A stretch of DNA of 64,000 nt from Mytilus galloprovincialis. Lineage: Eukaryota; Mollusca; Bivalvia; Mytilida; Mytilidae. The position numbers were made by a program, and so were the translations under genes. Shown here piece after piece: positions 46,151 through 58,459 of this stretch; positions within the stretch are counted from its first letter, which is position 1; each line of letters begins with the position of its first letter. The DNA is taken from contig NC_134844.1 of the NCBI RefSeq assembly GCF_965363235.1, positions 49,534,872 to 49,598,871 of the forward strand. Direction: 5' to 3'. A model generated the notes under the pieces. That model made no database searches and was not told where the DNA came from. It was given only the letters and a program-made list of their open reading frames with translations.

Positions 46151-46973
46151 ATATGTGTGTTTCCTATCTACTATAAACTATACCAGAGACATATAAATAC
46201 CTCTCTGACATGTCTGACTGTACAATAGACAATACTTATTAGCACAAACACATTTATATTAAAAGTCATTTGTTAAAAAGGATTAATCTATATATACTGA
46301 ATATTGTTTTGTAATTACGGTAGTTTAGCACTCTTCCACCTACATTTTATGATTTTTTTTATAAAGTTTATATCAAAGGCTTATACATGTTATAAATACC
46401 AGCAAGATTTTGGAATGCCAACTAACCATTTTGAAGGAATTATACTGTCATTATCATGGTTATACTCCTTGGACAAAATGTTCGGGGGAAAAAAATCTTT
46501 GGAAAATGATATTGTTTGTATTTGGGGCATGCCTACATTTCTTGCGATATATATATTTAAGTTTTTGCCCTTGGGTCGATAAAATATATGCATCAAAGGG
46601 ATCATTGGAAAGCTGTTCTTTTATTTGAAGTTTCTCTTTTTAAGAATGAGTTGAGAAGCTTGACCAGAGGATATAAATCTGTATGAATGAGATCATTAAA
46701 AATTGAAAACTTCATACCTGCCAACTTTTCAAAATGCCCATGGGGGTTTTACTTAAAGGATGGCAATTATAGTCCAAGAAAACCTTCATTTGGCCTTCAG
46801 TAATCTGGATGGATTTTTTCTCTATGGGCGCAGGGCCCCAAAAATAAATTCAATGGGAAATTTTTAGAATTAATGGGCCATGTTGTCAAATGAATGGGCC
46901 ATTCATTTACAATTAAAAAAAAGAATAAAAGTCTATATTTCAGCAAAGAGGTAGTGGTACTTACCAGTATGAT

Positions 46974-49240
46974 TATACGACCGCAAAATTATTTTTGCGT
47001 CGTATATTGCTATCATGTTGTCTGCTTCGTCTCCCTCGTCCGAAGACACATTTATTGTCCGGACAATAACTTTAGTTTTAGTGAATGGATCTCTATAAAT
47101 TTTTACTAGAAGATTCAATACCACGAAAGGAAGGTTAGGATTGATTTTGGGGGTTATGGTCTCAATAGTTAAGGAATTAAGGGCCAAAAAGTGGCCCAAA
47201 ATAAGCATTTTTTGTAGTTTAAGTGTATGAATCTCTCTGAAATTTCCATACCATGAAGGGATGGTTAGTATTGACTTTGGGGGTTTGTTTTCTGGTCATT
47301 GGATAATTAAGACAATTTAAAATCAGTGTAAGGGAGGTAATTATCAATGGTGTTGGTATTACTTGATCTTTCAGCAGCATTCGATGTGATCGATCATTCA
47401 ATATTGTTTCAACGGCTCGAACATTCGTATGGGATAACTGGAAAAGCATTAAATTGGATTCGTTCTTATCTTACCAACAGGAACCAGCGAGTCGTTATAG
47501 GGTCGGATAGATCAAACGCCAGTCATCTGCCATTCGGAGTTCCGCAAGGTTCAGTTCTCGGTCCAAAACTGTATTGTCTTTTTTCGAGACCAATTGGAAA
47601 TATATGCCGTCGTCATGGTTTCAAATTTCATTGCTATGCAGATGACACACAGGTCTACATGACAATCAAACCGCTCGATGACTGGAACAACTACGTTAAA
47701 AGACTTGAATTGTGTTTGGAAGAAATTGGCATTTGGATGTCAAACAATCTGTTGAAACTAAACCAGGATAAAACGGAACTGATCGTCTTTTCATCGAAAC
47801 ATCAGTCGAAGAACATGCCTGTTTTCCAACTTAAAGTAGGTGAAAATGTCATCAATAGTGTCACATCGGTACGTAATCTTGGTGTTTATTTTGACAGCCG
47901 TCTTACCATGGAAAAACAAGTTGCGTCTATCGTAAAATCGTGTAATTACCATCTGTGCAACATTGGACGAATCCGACATTTCATCTCTACGGATGCTTGT
48001 AAAACTCTGGTTAATTCCCTTGTAACTTCCAGACTTGACTACGCAAATAGTCTACTCTTCGGCGTTAACAAGTGTCAAATTGAAAGGTTACAGAGAGTTC
48101 AGAACACTGGAGCCCGTCTTGTTACGAAAACTAGGAAAAGAGAACACATTACACCTATTCTCGCTGGACTGCACTGGCTCCCTGTTGAATTCCGGCCAAA
48201 GTTCAAAATCCTTGTCTATACGTACACGGCACTGCAAGGAACTGCCCCGGACTATATACAGGAACTATTACATCTCCAAACAACAACTAGGGCACTACGA
48301 TCAGAGGGCAGCCTTAGACTCGAACTGCCACATGTCCGAACAAAAACGTACGGCGAAAGACAATTTAATCGTGCTGCCGCTACCCTATGGAACAATCTAC
48401 CTGTACAAATTCGTCACTCTAAATCTGTTCAGTGTTTTAAAAAACAATTGAAGACATATTTTTACAGACTTGCGTTTAATAAGCTGTTATCTTAATTCTT
48501 ATTCCTTTTATTTGAAAATGTGCTGTGATTTTTGTTTTTTTGTTTTCTTCGTACAATTTTTATTCTAGCAAAAGTTTTCATGACCATTTCAATTATTTAT
48601 TATAATCTTTCTGCTAAATTTTTAATATTTATTATTGATTTTAATTCTATTATTTTTCTATCAATATAATTATTTATGTTCATATATCTTTTCATATATA
48701 CGTTTTTAGTTCTTTTAAACATAACATTTTTTTTTTATTTCATTTTGTTTTGTGGTTAACTTAATATATTTTTATCATGTATATATGTAAAGCGCCTTAG
48801 AGTGATTTTATTGTTATATAGGGCGCTATAGAAATTTTTACTATTATTATTATTATTATTAATTCAAAAACATTTAACATACAATGTTGGGTATGTTCAG
48901 ATTTACCTCCCTTACACTATTTGTAAATTACTTGTAAATTATACCTAAAGAAATGTCAGGTTTTGGACTAATTATAAAAAAAGGGGGGTGGTAGTAGTTT
49001 TCAATTTTATTTTTTCCAAATTTTTGAAAATTTTGAAGAAGAAATCATTACTAGCACAATATTGACTATATATTTGTAAGATCATGACATTTGTTTTGTG
49101 TCAGAAACCCATATTATGTCAAAAATTTGATCACAATCCAAATTCAGAGCTGTATCAAGCTTGAATGTTGTGTCCATACTTGCCCAACTGTTCAGGGTTC
49201 GTCCTCTGCGGTCGTATAAAGCTGCGCCCTGGGGAGCACC
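46974..49240 (+). repeat. Dispersed repeat with ACGACCGCA ends, interrupted by a LINE
   Basis: It opens with the hairpin TATACGACCGCAAAA / TTTTTGCGTCGTATA and closes near GCGGTCGTATAAAGCTGCGC. Two internal modules with GGTTAGGATTGATTTTGGGG recur about 130 bp apart. The part before 47343 and after 48860 continue one another when compared with 16969-17500, showing that the LINE landed inside. Confidence 0.7.
47343..48860 (+). mobile_element. L2/CR1-type LINE, 5'-truncated, open reverse transcriptase frame of 382 codons
   Basis: The frame 47347-48495 begins inside the palm domain: LLDLSAAFDVIDH (motif A), FGVPQGSVLGPKLYCLF (motif B), YADDTQVY (motif C), KLNQDKTEL and NLGVYFDSRL, then the usual C-terminal tail ending near FNRAAATLWNNLP. 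The endonuclease and the N-terminal part are missing, so it cannot move by itself. The 3' end has AAAGCGCCTTAGAG, GGGCGCTATAGAAATTTTTA and (ATT)n, as in L2/CR1 elements. AATT flanks it at 47339-47342 and 48861-48864. The intact frame suggests a young insertion. Confidence 0.88.
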
Positions 49241-49431
49241 TGGTTCTAATTGATATCATGGATATCTGTAATTTTGCAATTTCAATGAATATACAATTAC
49301 TTCTTCCAAGCCAGGCAATATTTTTAATAACCTTTATTGACAATTTTCTACATATTAAATGCCTGTACCAAGTTTTTGAAATTGTTGCCTTAAAGAACAT
49401 TTCTTTTTAATTTTGAAATTTATTCCTGCAG

Positions 49432-52400
49432 AAAAACATGGACAACTCAAGAAAGCAAGGTGCGAAGCGTAGACGAAGTTCTCCAAGTTACCATGGGGCA
49501 TCAAAAAATGGATCTCCATCAAGATCATTTTCCTCATCTACTTCTTTCGAAGACACGTCTTGGACAAGTATAAAACCAGAACATTCAGACGGAAGATCAA
49601 TCAGTTTAAATTGGACAAAGACAGACTTTGAAGAAGATTGTGGAATGTACTATGATATAAACAGTTCCCCTATATACAACTTATTTTCTTTACCCTCAAC
49701 AATGGCCGAAAAAAGGACAATAATTCCTAAAATTTGCCTGAATGATTTGCCAGAGATAGTGAAAACCTTGGTACTTTTGACAAAAGAAAAATGGAACTTC
49801 TCGTTAAATGATTGTGATGGTTACACTTACAAAAGTCACATAGAGCGTGCAGAGGCTATTAATGAAGCGAAGAGAGCTTGTCAACATTTTTTGTCTTGCT
49901 TTAATGATATTGAAGAATTGATAAGCTCATTGCCAGATATTGATAAAAGGTAATAATACTGTAAATTCATTTATTTTCATGGGTATCAATTTTCATGAAT
50001 AAACATATGATAAATGAAAACTTACATGTTCTTGGATATTTAATTTCGAGGTTATGACAAAATCTGCATACAATCGTATGGAAAATTTCTTATTCATTGA
50101 ATGTTTAATAACCTGTACCCATGAAAACCACAAAATTTGGTATCCAACGAATAATAATGAATCCACAGTACTGTATATCATTGGCGGATCAAGGCGGGGT
50201 CCGGGGGTTGGAACCTCCTCTTTTTTTGGGCCGATCAATGCATTTAAATGGGGACATATAGTCGGAACCCCCCTTTGTCCTGGGTTGGAAACCCCCCTTT
50301 TTAAAATTGCTGGATCCGCCACTGTATATTTACTTAAACTCATTTTCCTGAAAAATCTATTTTTGTTACTCATTGGAAAATACCAATAATTTGTCAATTT
50401 TCTACGAAGAGTAAATATTTTGGCAATTTTTGTTAGTTGGAAAATAATATTACTTTGTCGAACTTGGTTTTTTTCTTATATAAATACACCATCAAAATAT
50501 GAAAATTGCAAATTTGGTTATAAATGAGTATACATGAAAATATTTTGATCTGCGAAAAAAGTTTTCATTTGAATATTCTGTTCTTGTACATGTTTGATAC
50601 CAATGACATGATTGAGTCATCAATATACAATGAGGGTATGATTGAGGTTTCAGAAAAATGAGGCAAAAAAAAAACAAATAGAGGGGAAAAAAGGCTTAGA
50701 AATAGATAAGAGAATAATAATGGCTTTAAAATGAAAGAATAGAGTAACAAGATTTATAAAACACAACATATATTTTGCTGTAACAGTTTTCAGTTGGAGT
50801 ATTGTAGAAAGTTGTCTCTTTCGTCTTTGGGCCTTGGCAATAATACCACATCTCCTACTTTTTATATGTTTCTACTTTATTTGTTTTAGATGTATTTACC
50901 AGTACTATAACAGTGCACTTGAGTTTTTACAGTTCAGTCTACCTATGTTTCTGTCAAAGAAGTATGATGACATAAGAAAAGAAGATTTCCAGTGGCTTTT
51001 TACCAAATTTTCAGAAATATTTCTTTTAAAACCTCAGTGAGTATTGTTTATTTGAAAATCTGATATGAATACAAAAATTTTATTATGTAAATATGGAAAA
51101 GCTAATTCTTGCTATGTGACCCAAGTTGATATATTCTGCTCACTAACAATGGTTTTGAATACATGTTTAAGATCGAGTTCTGTTTGTTTTTTTTTAGATT
51201 TTTTAATCATTATAAAATTATCAAAAAATAGTTCTTGGGTGTAGGGATATTTTGAAAGTCCCTTCCTACCCTCCCACATGCATTTTAATGGAATAGCCCT
51301 AGAACTCTTTGATTTTTGAGATATTGACTTATATTTTTTATTTTTAGACCAGGAGATCTTTGCAAAAGAAAGATGAAGATAAAGAAAGAATATGAAATTG
51401 AATGTGAGGCAGACATTAGATTTACATGCCATCCTTCACCTGTAGGTTATAGTCCACCTACATGTTGTGTTGTTATGGTAACAGAGGTAAATCAAATTTA
51501 TAAGGCAGAAAGTAAAATCACAAAAATACTAAACTCTATGGAAAATTCAAAACGGAAAGTCTCTAATCTAAGGGCAAAATCAAATGCTCAAACACATCAA
51601 ACGAATGGATAACAACTGCCATATTCCTGACTTGATACACTCTGGTTACAGTTTGAATTTTGCTCATTATTGATTTCATGTAAATGTTGATGCCTTTGTA
51701 AATAAAAGCTGACAGAGCTTATCTTTTTATTTTGTGGCATAGCAACTATATATAAAGTTTTTGATTGAATAAAGTTTTTATTTCGTGCCTAACACTTGTC
51801 TGTTGGTTTTCCTGTTTGAACAGTTTTACACTAGTACTTTTTGGAGCCCTTTACAGCTTACTGTTCAGTGTGAGCCAAGGCTCCTTCATTGGTACTCATA
51901 CCAGATCATCTTATATCTATCTCATTGGCATATATGTTTTTAATCTAAACAAAATAACAAAAAACAATAATTGTTTAAACATTTGTTAAAACTGCTGCTA
52001 TTTATTACAGCAATTTGTTAAGACTGACACAGAATAAGCTGTAACAATGCCACAAAACTTTTTGATTACTGAAACGAGATATTAAAATAACATTGATGAA
52101 AGAACAACTCATGAAAAAGAAAAAATTTAGATGGGTATTTGTTGGATACCAAATTTCGTTGATTTCAATAGTACAGGTGAACCAGGAAGTTGTATGTTCA
52201 ACGAATAGCAAATGTACTGTTATCTTGTATGCAGAAATCGGCAAAACCACAAAACTAAATATCCACTTACATTTAAGTTTTTCTTAATTTTCGAAAATTA
52301 GTATCGATGAAAATTAATGATTCCACAGTATCAGATTCTGAGTGCCATAACCCCTGAGTGCCACAACCCCCTCAGAATAGCAGTTCTTTTCAGTTGTTTA

Positions 52401-55265
52401 TTCGTAACTTATAATACATCACCAATTGCAGATTGCCAAAGAAAACACAGGATCATCTAGAAATGGAGAAATAGATATTCATGCATTGTCTGATAAAGTT
52501 TTAACACAGATGGTAGCAGATTTATTATTTGAAAGTGAATTCTCCATCTTTTACCCCGGTGTTATTGGAATGTTGTGTATTGGAACAAAGGTACAATCTA
52601 AATTTTATGTAGTATACTTCAGTTTTTATGTTTTAAAAATTGTAAATTTTGAGTTTAAGGAAGTTCGCTTGTCATATTTTGGGATTTTTGTCAGATTTTC
52701 TGAATCCTCTGATTTTATCCATTTGAAAGCCTTAAAAAAAGCCCATTGACCCCCATTTTTCTTTTTATAAATATTTGACATGTATAATAAAAAGCCATCT
52801 GTAAAAGTCTTATAAAATTTTAATTATTTTTTAAATAGTATTTGAGAACTTAAACTCAAGAGAGAAAATTTTCCCTCCAAAATTTCAATGGCTAATATCT
52901 CGAAAAACAAGCACATTAACCTATATACTTTTTTTGCTCTTTTGATTCCTTTGTTAATCCCTTATCAATATAAACTAGTGATTTGAAATGGTAATTATTT
53001 TGAAACTGAGAAGCAAACTCCCTCAATGTACATTATTCATTTATTTGTGTGAAAAACTGGCAACAAGTAAAAAAATGTAGATCAGATGTAACTTTTGAAA
53101 ATAATTCCATTTATTGAATTTTTACAAAACTTGAATAAGGCATTATCCTGAGATTTTTTTTCTCATTTTTAATAAGAATATTGCAAAAAATTCAGAATAT
53201 AGAGTACACAGTTGCATCATTTTTTGTCCATTGACCTACATATATAGATAGTTTAATTATTTCCCAAAATATGGACTACAATTGAAAAGGGGCTGTAGGA
53301 GTGGGTGTCATTCTGTATAAAACAAAGCATTTTTATGCCTCAGTCGTAGCGGAGAGGGCATTAAGTTTTACCTTTGTCCTTCCGTATATCCCAATGTTTG
53401 TTTCCATTCTCTAAATTTAGTTTACCTCAACCAAATGTTATGAAACTTGAAACAAAATGCTTATTAACACAAAACACAGATCAAGTTTGAATTTTGGTGG
53501 TGTGACGTCACCTTAACCGTTCTAGAGTTATGCCCCTTTACAAAGAGGAAAATTGCTGAATTTTTCTTTTCTGTTCTCAAGTTTAGTTTGTCTCAACCAA
53601 ATGATACATAACTTAGACAAAATGCTTATTAACACAAAACACAGAATAAATTTGAACTTTGGTGTCGTCACTTTAATCATTCTAAAGTTCTGCCCCTTTA
53701 CTAATTGAAAAATAGCTGAATTTTTCGTTTCTGTTGTCAAAGTTTTGTTTGCCTCAACCAAATGTTATTAATGTTTATGACCATAAAAAACAGATCAAGA
53801 TTGAATTTTGGTGATGTCACTTTCGTTGTTCTAGAGTTATGCCCCTTAACAAATGGAAAAATTGCTGAAGTTTTCATTTTTACAATCTTTAATTTAAGTT
53901 AGCCTCACCCAAATGTTATAAAACTTATACACAATGCTTACCACCTATAAATACAGATCAAATTTGATTTTTTGTGGTGTCTTTTTTACCGGTTCAGAGT
54001 TATGCCCCTTTACAAATGGAAAAGTTGCTGAATTTTTCGATTTCATTCTCTAACTTTAGTTTGCCTCAACCAAATGTTATGAAACTTATACACAATACTT
54101 ATTACCACAACAATCAGATCAAAAAGTCAAAATTTTGGTAGTGTCACTTTTACAGTTCTTCACTTATATCCCTGTATGACTTTGTATGATATATGCTATT
54201 TGACAAATTCCCCATCTATTTTCCAGGATCCTGTAAATTATAGACAAGAGTCTTGATAATATTAAATCCAGAATATTATAGAAAATAAAGCCCTTATTCA
54301 GATGTCCATAAAAATATTCTTCTACCCTTTTATTCAAGACTGACATGATACTCTTGTTTATTTGGTATGAAGATAAATTTCCACACAAATCTGATGATGG
54401 TTTATCAATGACTTCTCTCCTTTTGTACATTGTGTACTTAAGTTTTTTATGTCTTTATAATCATGATAACCAACTTCTTAAAATTAAAGTCAGACTGACC
54501 CTGTGAATTTTGTTTTCGTCAATAATCAATAATCTTCCTATTTTCATAGTTTCTAAGTTTTCTCTCTTTCACCAACTTAATGAAAGTCATTTTTTGTGAA
54601 ATTTTTATGTGGATTAATCATATTTGTTATGTACCGGTACTAGTTTTTTTAATGGGTTTCATGGGTATAGGAGTTCAACAATTTACTTGGCATAATCACT
54701 TCAGTCGTGACTACAGATTTTAAAACATTTCAAAGTTTACAAGTTAAAGTTTGAAGATATCCATTTGTGATAAGTCAATGGTATTTAGAATGTATTGACA
54801 TTTATCATTTCCAGGGGATTGTTTTGCCCTGCAGTATCAAAATAAGTTCAAATGAAGTGGATGTAAGAAATTAAAGGCAACAGTAAGGCCTTCAGCAATG
54901 AGAAAAACCAATGAAGTATAGTTGGCTATATAAGGCTCTGACATGAAAAATATGATACAATTCAATTGAGAAAACTCATTTCATTTCAGTATTTGCATTT
55001 TTTATACTATCAAAATTTCATACAAATTTAAGATCCTTGAGTTTACAGTTTCTTTTTTCTTTTTCAGTTAATTTTTCTGTACTGTGAAATACCTGGCCAC
55101 AAATTGCTGGCTATAAAGAAAAATGGAAAACTTGAAGAAACTGAGAAAGCTTATATTCAGTTCACAAGAGCATTTGATTACCTTGTAGCAGATGACAGGA
55201 ATGAGATTCTTGACTACTTGTTCTGGCTTGGATACATACAGTCATCGGGATATTTTAATCAGTGA
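49432..55265 (+). CDS. Five-exon gene of unknown function (384 aa)
   Basis: Exons are 49432-49949 (start codon 49438), 50890-51036, 51348-51486, 52432-52590 and 55068-55265. All introns are GT-AG and every junction keeps frame. The first exon follows CCTGCAG, so an untranslated exon lies upstream. The product starts MDNSRKQGAKRRRSSPS, with a basic, Ser-rich and probably disordered first 60 residues that could carry a nuclear signal. The rest looks globular: DLPEIVKTLVLLTKEKWNFS, CIYQYYNSALEFLQFSLPMF, GDLCKRKMKIKKEYEIECEA, HALSDKVLTQMVADLLFESE, FSIFYPGVIGMLCIGTK joined to LIFLYCEIPGHKLLAI, and a helical end LDYLFWLGYIQSSGYFNQ. I do not recognise the family. No signal peptide or clear membrane segment was seen. 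AATAAA occurs at 55689. Confidence 0.8.
49959..50168. mobile_element. 210-bp MITE in intron 1, TA duplication
   Basis: The ends are CTGTAAATTCATTTATTTTC and, inverted, CTGTGGATTCATTATTATTC, each flanked by TA (49957-49958 and 50169-50170), as for Tc1/mariner-type MITEs. It begins 9 bases after the exon 1 donor. Related copies: 55400-55629 (CTGTGGATTCATTTG, TA flanks) and the right part at about 52085-52328. Confidence 0.8.
50179..50324. mobile_element. 146-bp MITE in intron 1, TATAT duplication
   Basis: The ends are CATTGGCGGATCAAGG and, inverted, CAGTGGCGGATCCAGC. TATAT stands at 50174-50178 and 50325-50329. Same ends and same 5-bp duplication length as 21993-22153, with a different G/C-rich interior. 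Confidence 0.82.
50800..50862 (+). repeat. Short dispersed repeat end just upstream of exon 2
   Basis: GTTGTCTCTTTCGTC, TTGGCAATAATACCACATCT and a T-rich tail lie directly before the polypyrimidine tract and acceptor of exon 2 (50888-50889). Confidence 0.6.
51790..51935 (+). repeat. Short dispersed repeat, second subfamily, in intron 3
   Basis: TTTTGGAGCCCTTTACAGC, TGTGAGCCAAGGCTCCTTC and CATTGGTACTCATACCAGAT match 2680-2830 in order. Confidence 0.65.
52085..52328. repeat. Decayed TA-type MITE copy in intron 3
   Basis: The right end GATTCCACAG followed by TA matches the other copies, and TTGTTGGATACCAAATTTCG is an inner block of the family. The left end is unclear. Confidence 0.5.
53395..54165 (+). 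repeat. Tandem repeat of about 163 bp, five units, in intron 4
   Basis: CCTCAACCAAATGTTATGAA and GAGTTATGCCCCTTTACAAA recur at about 163-bp steps, starting near 53427, 53593, 53752, 53902 and 54065. Each also has ATTGCTGAATTTTTC. The units differ from each other by 10-20 percent by eye. Confidence 0.8.
54840..54960 (-). repeat. Decayed dispersed repeat piece in intron 4
   Basis: AATGAAGTGGATGTAAG and GCAACAGTAAGGCCTTCAGC match the reverse of 35035-35095. Confidence 0.5.
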
Positions 55266-55399
55266 CTTATGTCTGCATGTTTTTTCAACTTAACCATAAT
55301 TAGGTAAATTGTAAATTAGCTGAGGATATTCTTAGCTAAGAGTAAGAAAACTAAAAATTATTGTTTTCCTGCATTTCATTAATCATCTGAAATGCATTA

Positions 55400-55629
55400 C
55401 TGTGGATTCATTTGTTTTTGTTGGGTAACAATTTCCATGTATTTAGGAACAGTTATATTTTTATGTACCAGTACAAAACTGTATATAGAATTTTGTGGTT
55501 TGCCAAAGTCTGCATGCGAGCCTATAATGGAAACTTTTGTTAGACATTACAATTCATGATTCCCCTTCACCAACAAAGTTCATGAAAATTGGTATCCCAC
55601 AAATAATGTTAAATGAATTTTAGTAACAG
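55400..55629. mobile_element. 230-bp MITE in the 3' flank, TA duplication
   Basis: The left end is CTGTGGATTCATTTG and the right end inverted is CTGTTACTAAAATTC, each flanked by TA. ATGAAAATTGGTATCCCAC inside matches the family. Confidence 0.7.
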
Positions 55630-55852
55630 TATTTCACATATTTTTTTTTACTTGAACTTTTATGTCATATGTATAAAGGTTGCATTATAAATAAACTGCC
55701 TCAAATAAATCAATTCTACAGGGTTTTTTTCTTACACAATCATGATTTGTGATACATCTGTGTGACCACAAATGTATAATGATAAAGGAAGTTGTGCTTT
55801 TGTGAGAAAATATAAAACTGAAAAATCAGAAAACAAAAATGCTGCAGTGTAA

Positions 55853-56719
55853 TATTAAAGTCATATGAAACCTCAAATTAAAAAAAAATATGCATCTGTT
55901 TTTTATAACTAAATGGATAGTTTTCATTATAAAACTTTTGTACATATACTTTTTCTGAGGAAAATTCTTTAATTTGTCCACATTTAGAAGAAGTTTACTT
56001 ATTTTTAATTGCTTGCTTCCAGGAAGCAATTCGCCGACATATTTTCCGTATGCATAGTGACCTGAGCCCACGGGGGGGTCTCTTCCTATTTAAAGGTATA
56101 TACATATGTGCCGCTGGAATGGGTCCCTTTTTTGATCCGTCAAATATATCAATGGGGTGCAATTTTACCGAGGAAATATATCAATAGGTAGTAATTGACC
56201 GATTGTGATATATCAATGGGTGATAAATATATGAATGGGTTATGATTTCGCTGTGAAATATATGTATAGGTAGGGATTTCACAATTATTCAATATATGAA
56301 TGGGGGGTGTTTTTAAAATCCCAGTTGCACACCTGTACCAAAAATCCCATGTTGAGACCCCCCCGTGCCTGAGCCTAACCCTCCTCGTAAAAATCCGGTG
56401 ATCGCAATACGCATGGATCTGTCATTGAAATAAACAATTATCTGATTGTACATTTTAAACACGTGCTCAATACCCATGCTTTTTGTTATTTATTTACTAT
56501 AAGGTGACAATCGGTAAACTTCGGCTTCAAAACACGGCATTTAATGAGCAGCCATATTTGTTAAATCATAACAGACAGAGAGAAAAAAAATTTGACGATT
56601 ATACGATATATTTGTGTAAATAATGATAAAATCGTGCACAGAGGACTTAGTTTGTGATATATACATGCATTGGTAAAACATTATTTTTCACCACTCACTC
56701 GTTTCATATGACTTCATAT
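55853..56719. mobile_element. Inverted-repeat element with GTCATATGAAAC ends, containing a nested MITE
   Basis: AAAGTCATATGAAACCTC at the left faces GTTTCATATGACTTC at the right. Without the nested 299-bp MITE and its duplication it would be about 560 bp. No coding frame; the 68-codon frame from 56746 lies outside. Confidence 0.6.
56069..56367. mobile_element. 299-bp MITE with 8-bp duplication CCTGAGCC, hAT-like
   Basis: The ends are CACGGGGGGGTCTC and its perfect inverse. CCTGAGCC stands at 56061-56068 and 56368-56375. Eight bases is the duplication length of hAT elements. The core repeats ATATATCAATGGGT with variants about six times at near-regular spacing. Confidence 0.9.
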
Positions 56720-58459
56720 CCAGAAATCAACGCCACTTTGCTTATTTGAATATTATACTAAAGAAATCGGATACGGGTCACGGAAATTACATTAAAATGA
56801 AAGGGAATTTTGAAAAAAATGTCTGTTTTAATTTTAATTTAAGTGATAGACAGGTTGCCGGGGAAGAAAATGAATATACACAACAATATACACCATTTAA
56901 ACGAAATATAATGACTGTTGTTGCAAAAATACAGGTTCCTGAGCTATTTTAAAAATCGAAGCGAGAGGCTTTTAACATTGCAATGTAAAATACAGGCTGA
57001 AATGGCTGAAACGTCAAATTTGCAAACTTCGTGTTGAAAATTGGCTTACAAGGTCATTACAAAAACAGGTTGCCGGGGTGAAATATGAAACTTGAATTTC
57101 CAAAGAATAAGCAAGTCCAAACCTTGTATGTGTAGTCGTTGAACTCTAGGTTCCCACGTAAAATTAAAATGTCACTATTTCAAGAAGAATAAACTCAAGA
57201 AGGCACGAAAAATTCACTAAATTCACGTTCATTGTTTTGATTTTGACCGCCTGACAACTTTACGGAAATATCAAAGTGATTGTAAATAAGGACTCTGTGA
57301 CGGGCAACTTATAATATCCGTGTTTTAAAGATTTTAATGATATCAAGCCTATCAAGCCAGTCCAGTTAAAAGTACTATCACGTGGTACAATTCTCATTTA
57401 CATATTATGAATATTAATTAGCAAAACCACTACTAATTTCTGGCTATGTTAAATAAAGGCAAAAGATCATATTCCAATTGACTTTACCAGTACAATATAA
57501 GAGCCAAGTTTAAATATATAAATGCAGTATTAGAACCCTCCGAAAAAAATATTTGGTTGTCCACGTTGTTATGAAAATTATACTAAGATAATATTATTGT
57601 TTTATATAAAATTTTATTAAGACACTCCCTCGGACACTCCAGAACAGTAGCGTTTGATAATAAACTGGCAAGAAAAAAGCATGCAATCAAACTGAAACAG
57701 CCGATTTATACTGCAACTAGTTGTGTTTATTTCCTAAATATAGTAACATAGCTATATTTTGTATAATGTAAATTTCATCATGGAAATCTTCAAGAATTGA
57801 CTATGTTTTAAAAGTAAGAATCAGGCAGTGGTGAAAACATAACAAAAAAACACTTAACTTTACATTAATTTAAGTTCAGAATGTATAATGACGCCAATAT
57901 CATATTTGTTTTTGTTCCCTTTTCCTGCTCTGGTATTTCAAGCTATAACTTGCTTGAAATGCACAAGAAACTGACAATTAAGGGGAGATAACTCTGTTAT
58001 TTGCTAACATTCTAATCAAAAGTGATATAGATATTTCTAGAATTACCAGGCACTCAGAAATGAAAGACCCACTATTTCTAATTCAGGATGAGAATAATTT
58101 CAAAATAGAATGGTTAGGTGAACAGGTTTTTTTTAAATTCTTCTTTAGACTTGCCTGATTCTTACAAAAAGTGGCACTTAATTATATTTTGTACCTAAAT
58201 ACATTTTTGTACTGTAGTGTTCAATAATATTGTTAGTTTTCCTATAGGGAAAAAAATGTTATTTTTGAAATTGAATAATATTCATGATAAATATTTCTTT
58301 TTTCTCAGGAAAAAAACCCGACTGACATCTCCTGTATGTATGTTTTGTTGAAGACTCAAGTAGTATATGAGAAAGAAGACCTGGAACAATGCAATAAAAA
58401 CAAGATGTAAAATACTGTTATCACAAAGATGATGACATTTACAGAAATCTTGTAGATGT
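56720..58459. other. AT-rich stretch, no gene recognised
   Basis: A 68-codon frame at 56746-56952 has no resemblance I know and low-complexity composition. No strong repeats were seen by eye. Confidence 0.4.

Noticed and set aside
56746-56952. 68-codon plus-strand frame
   Set aside because: Low-complexity Asn/Lys-rich frame beside a transposon end, no splice signals or known match.
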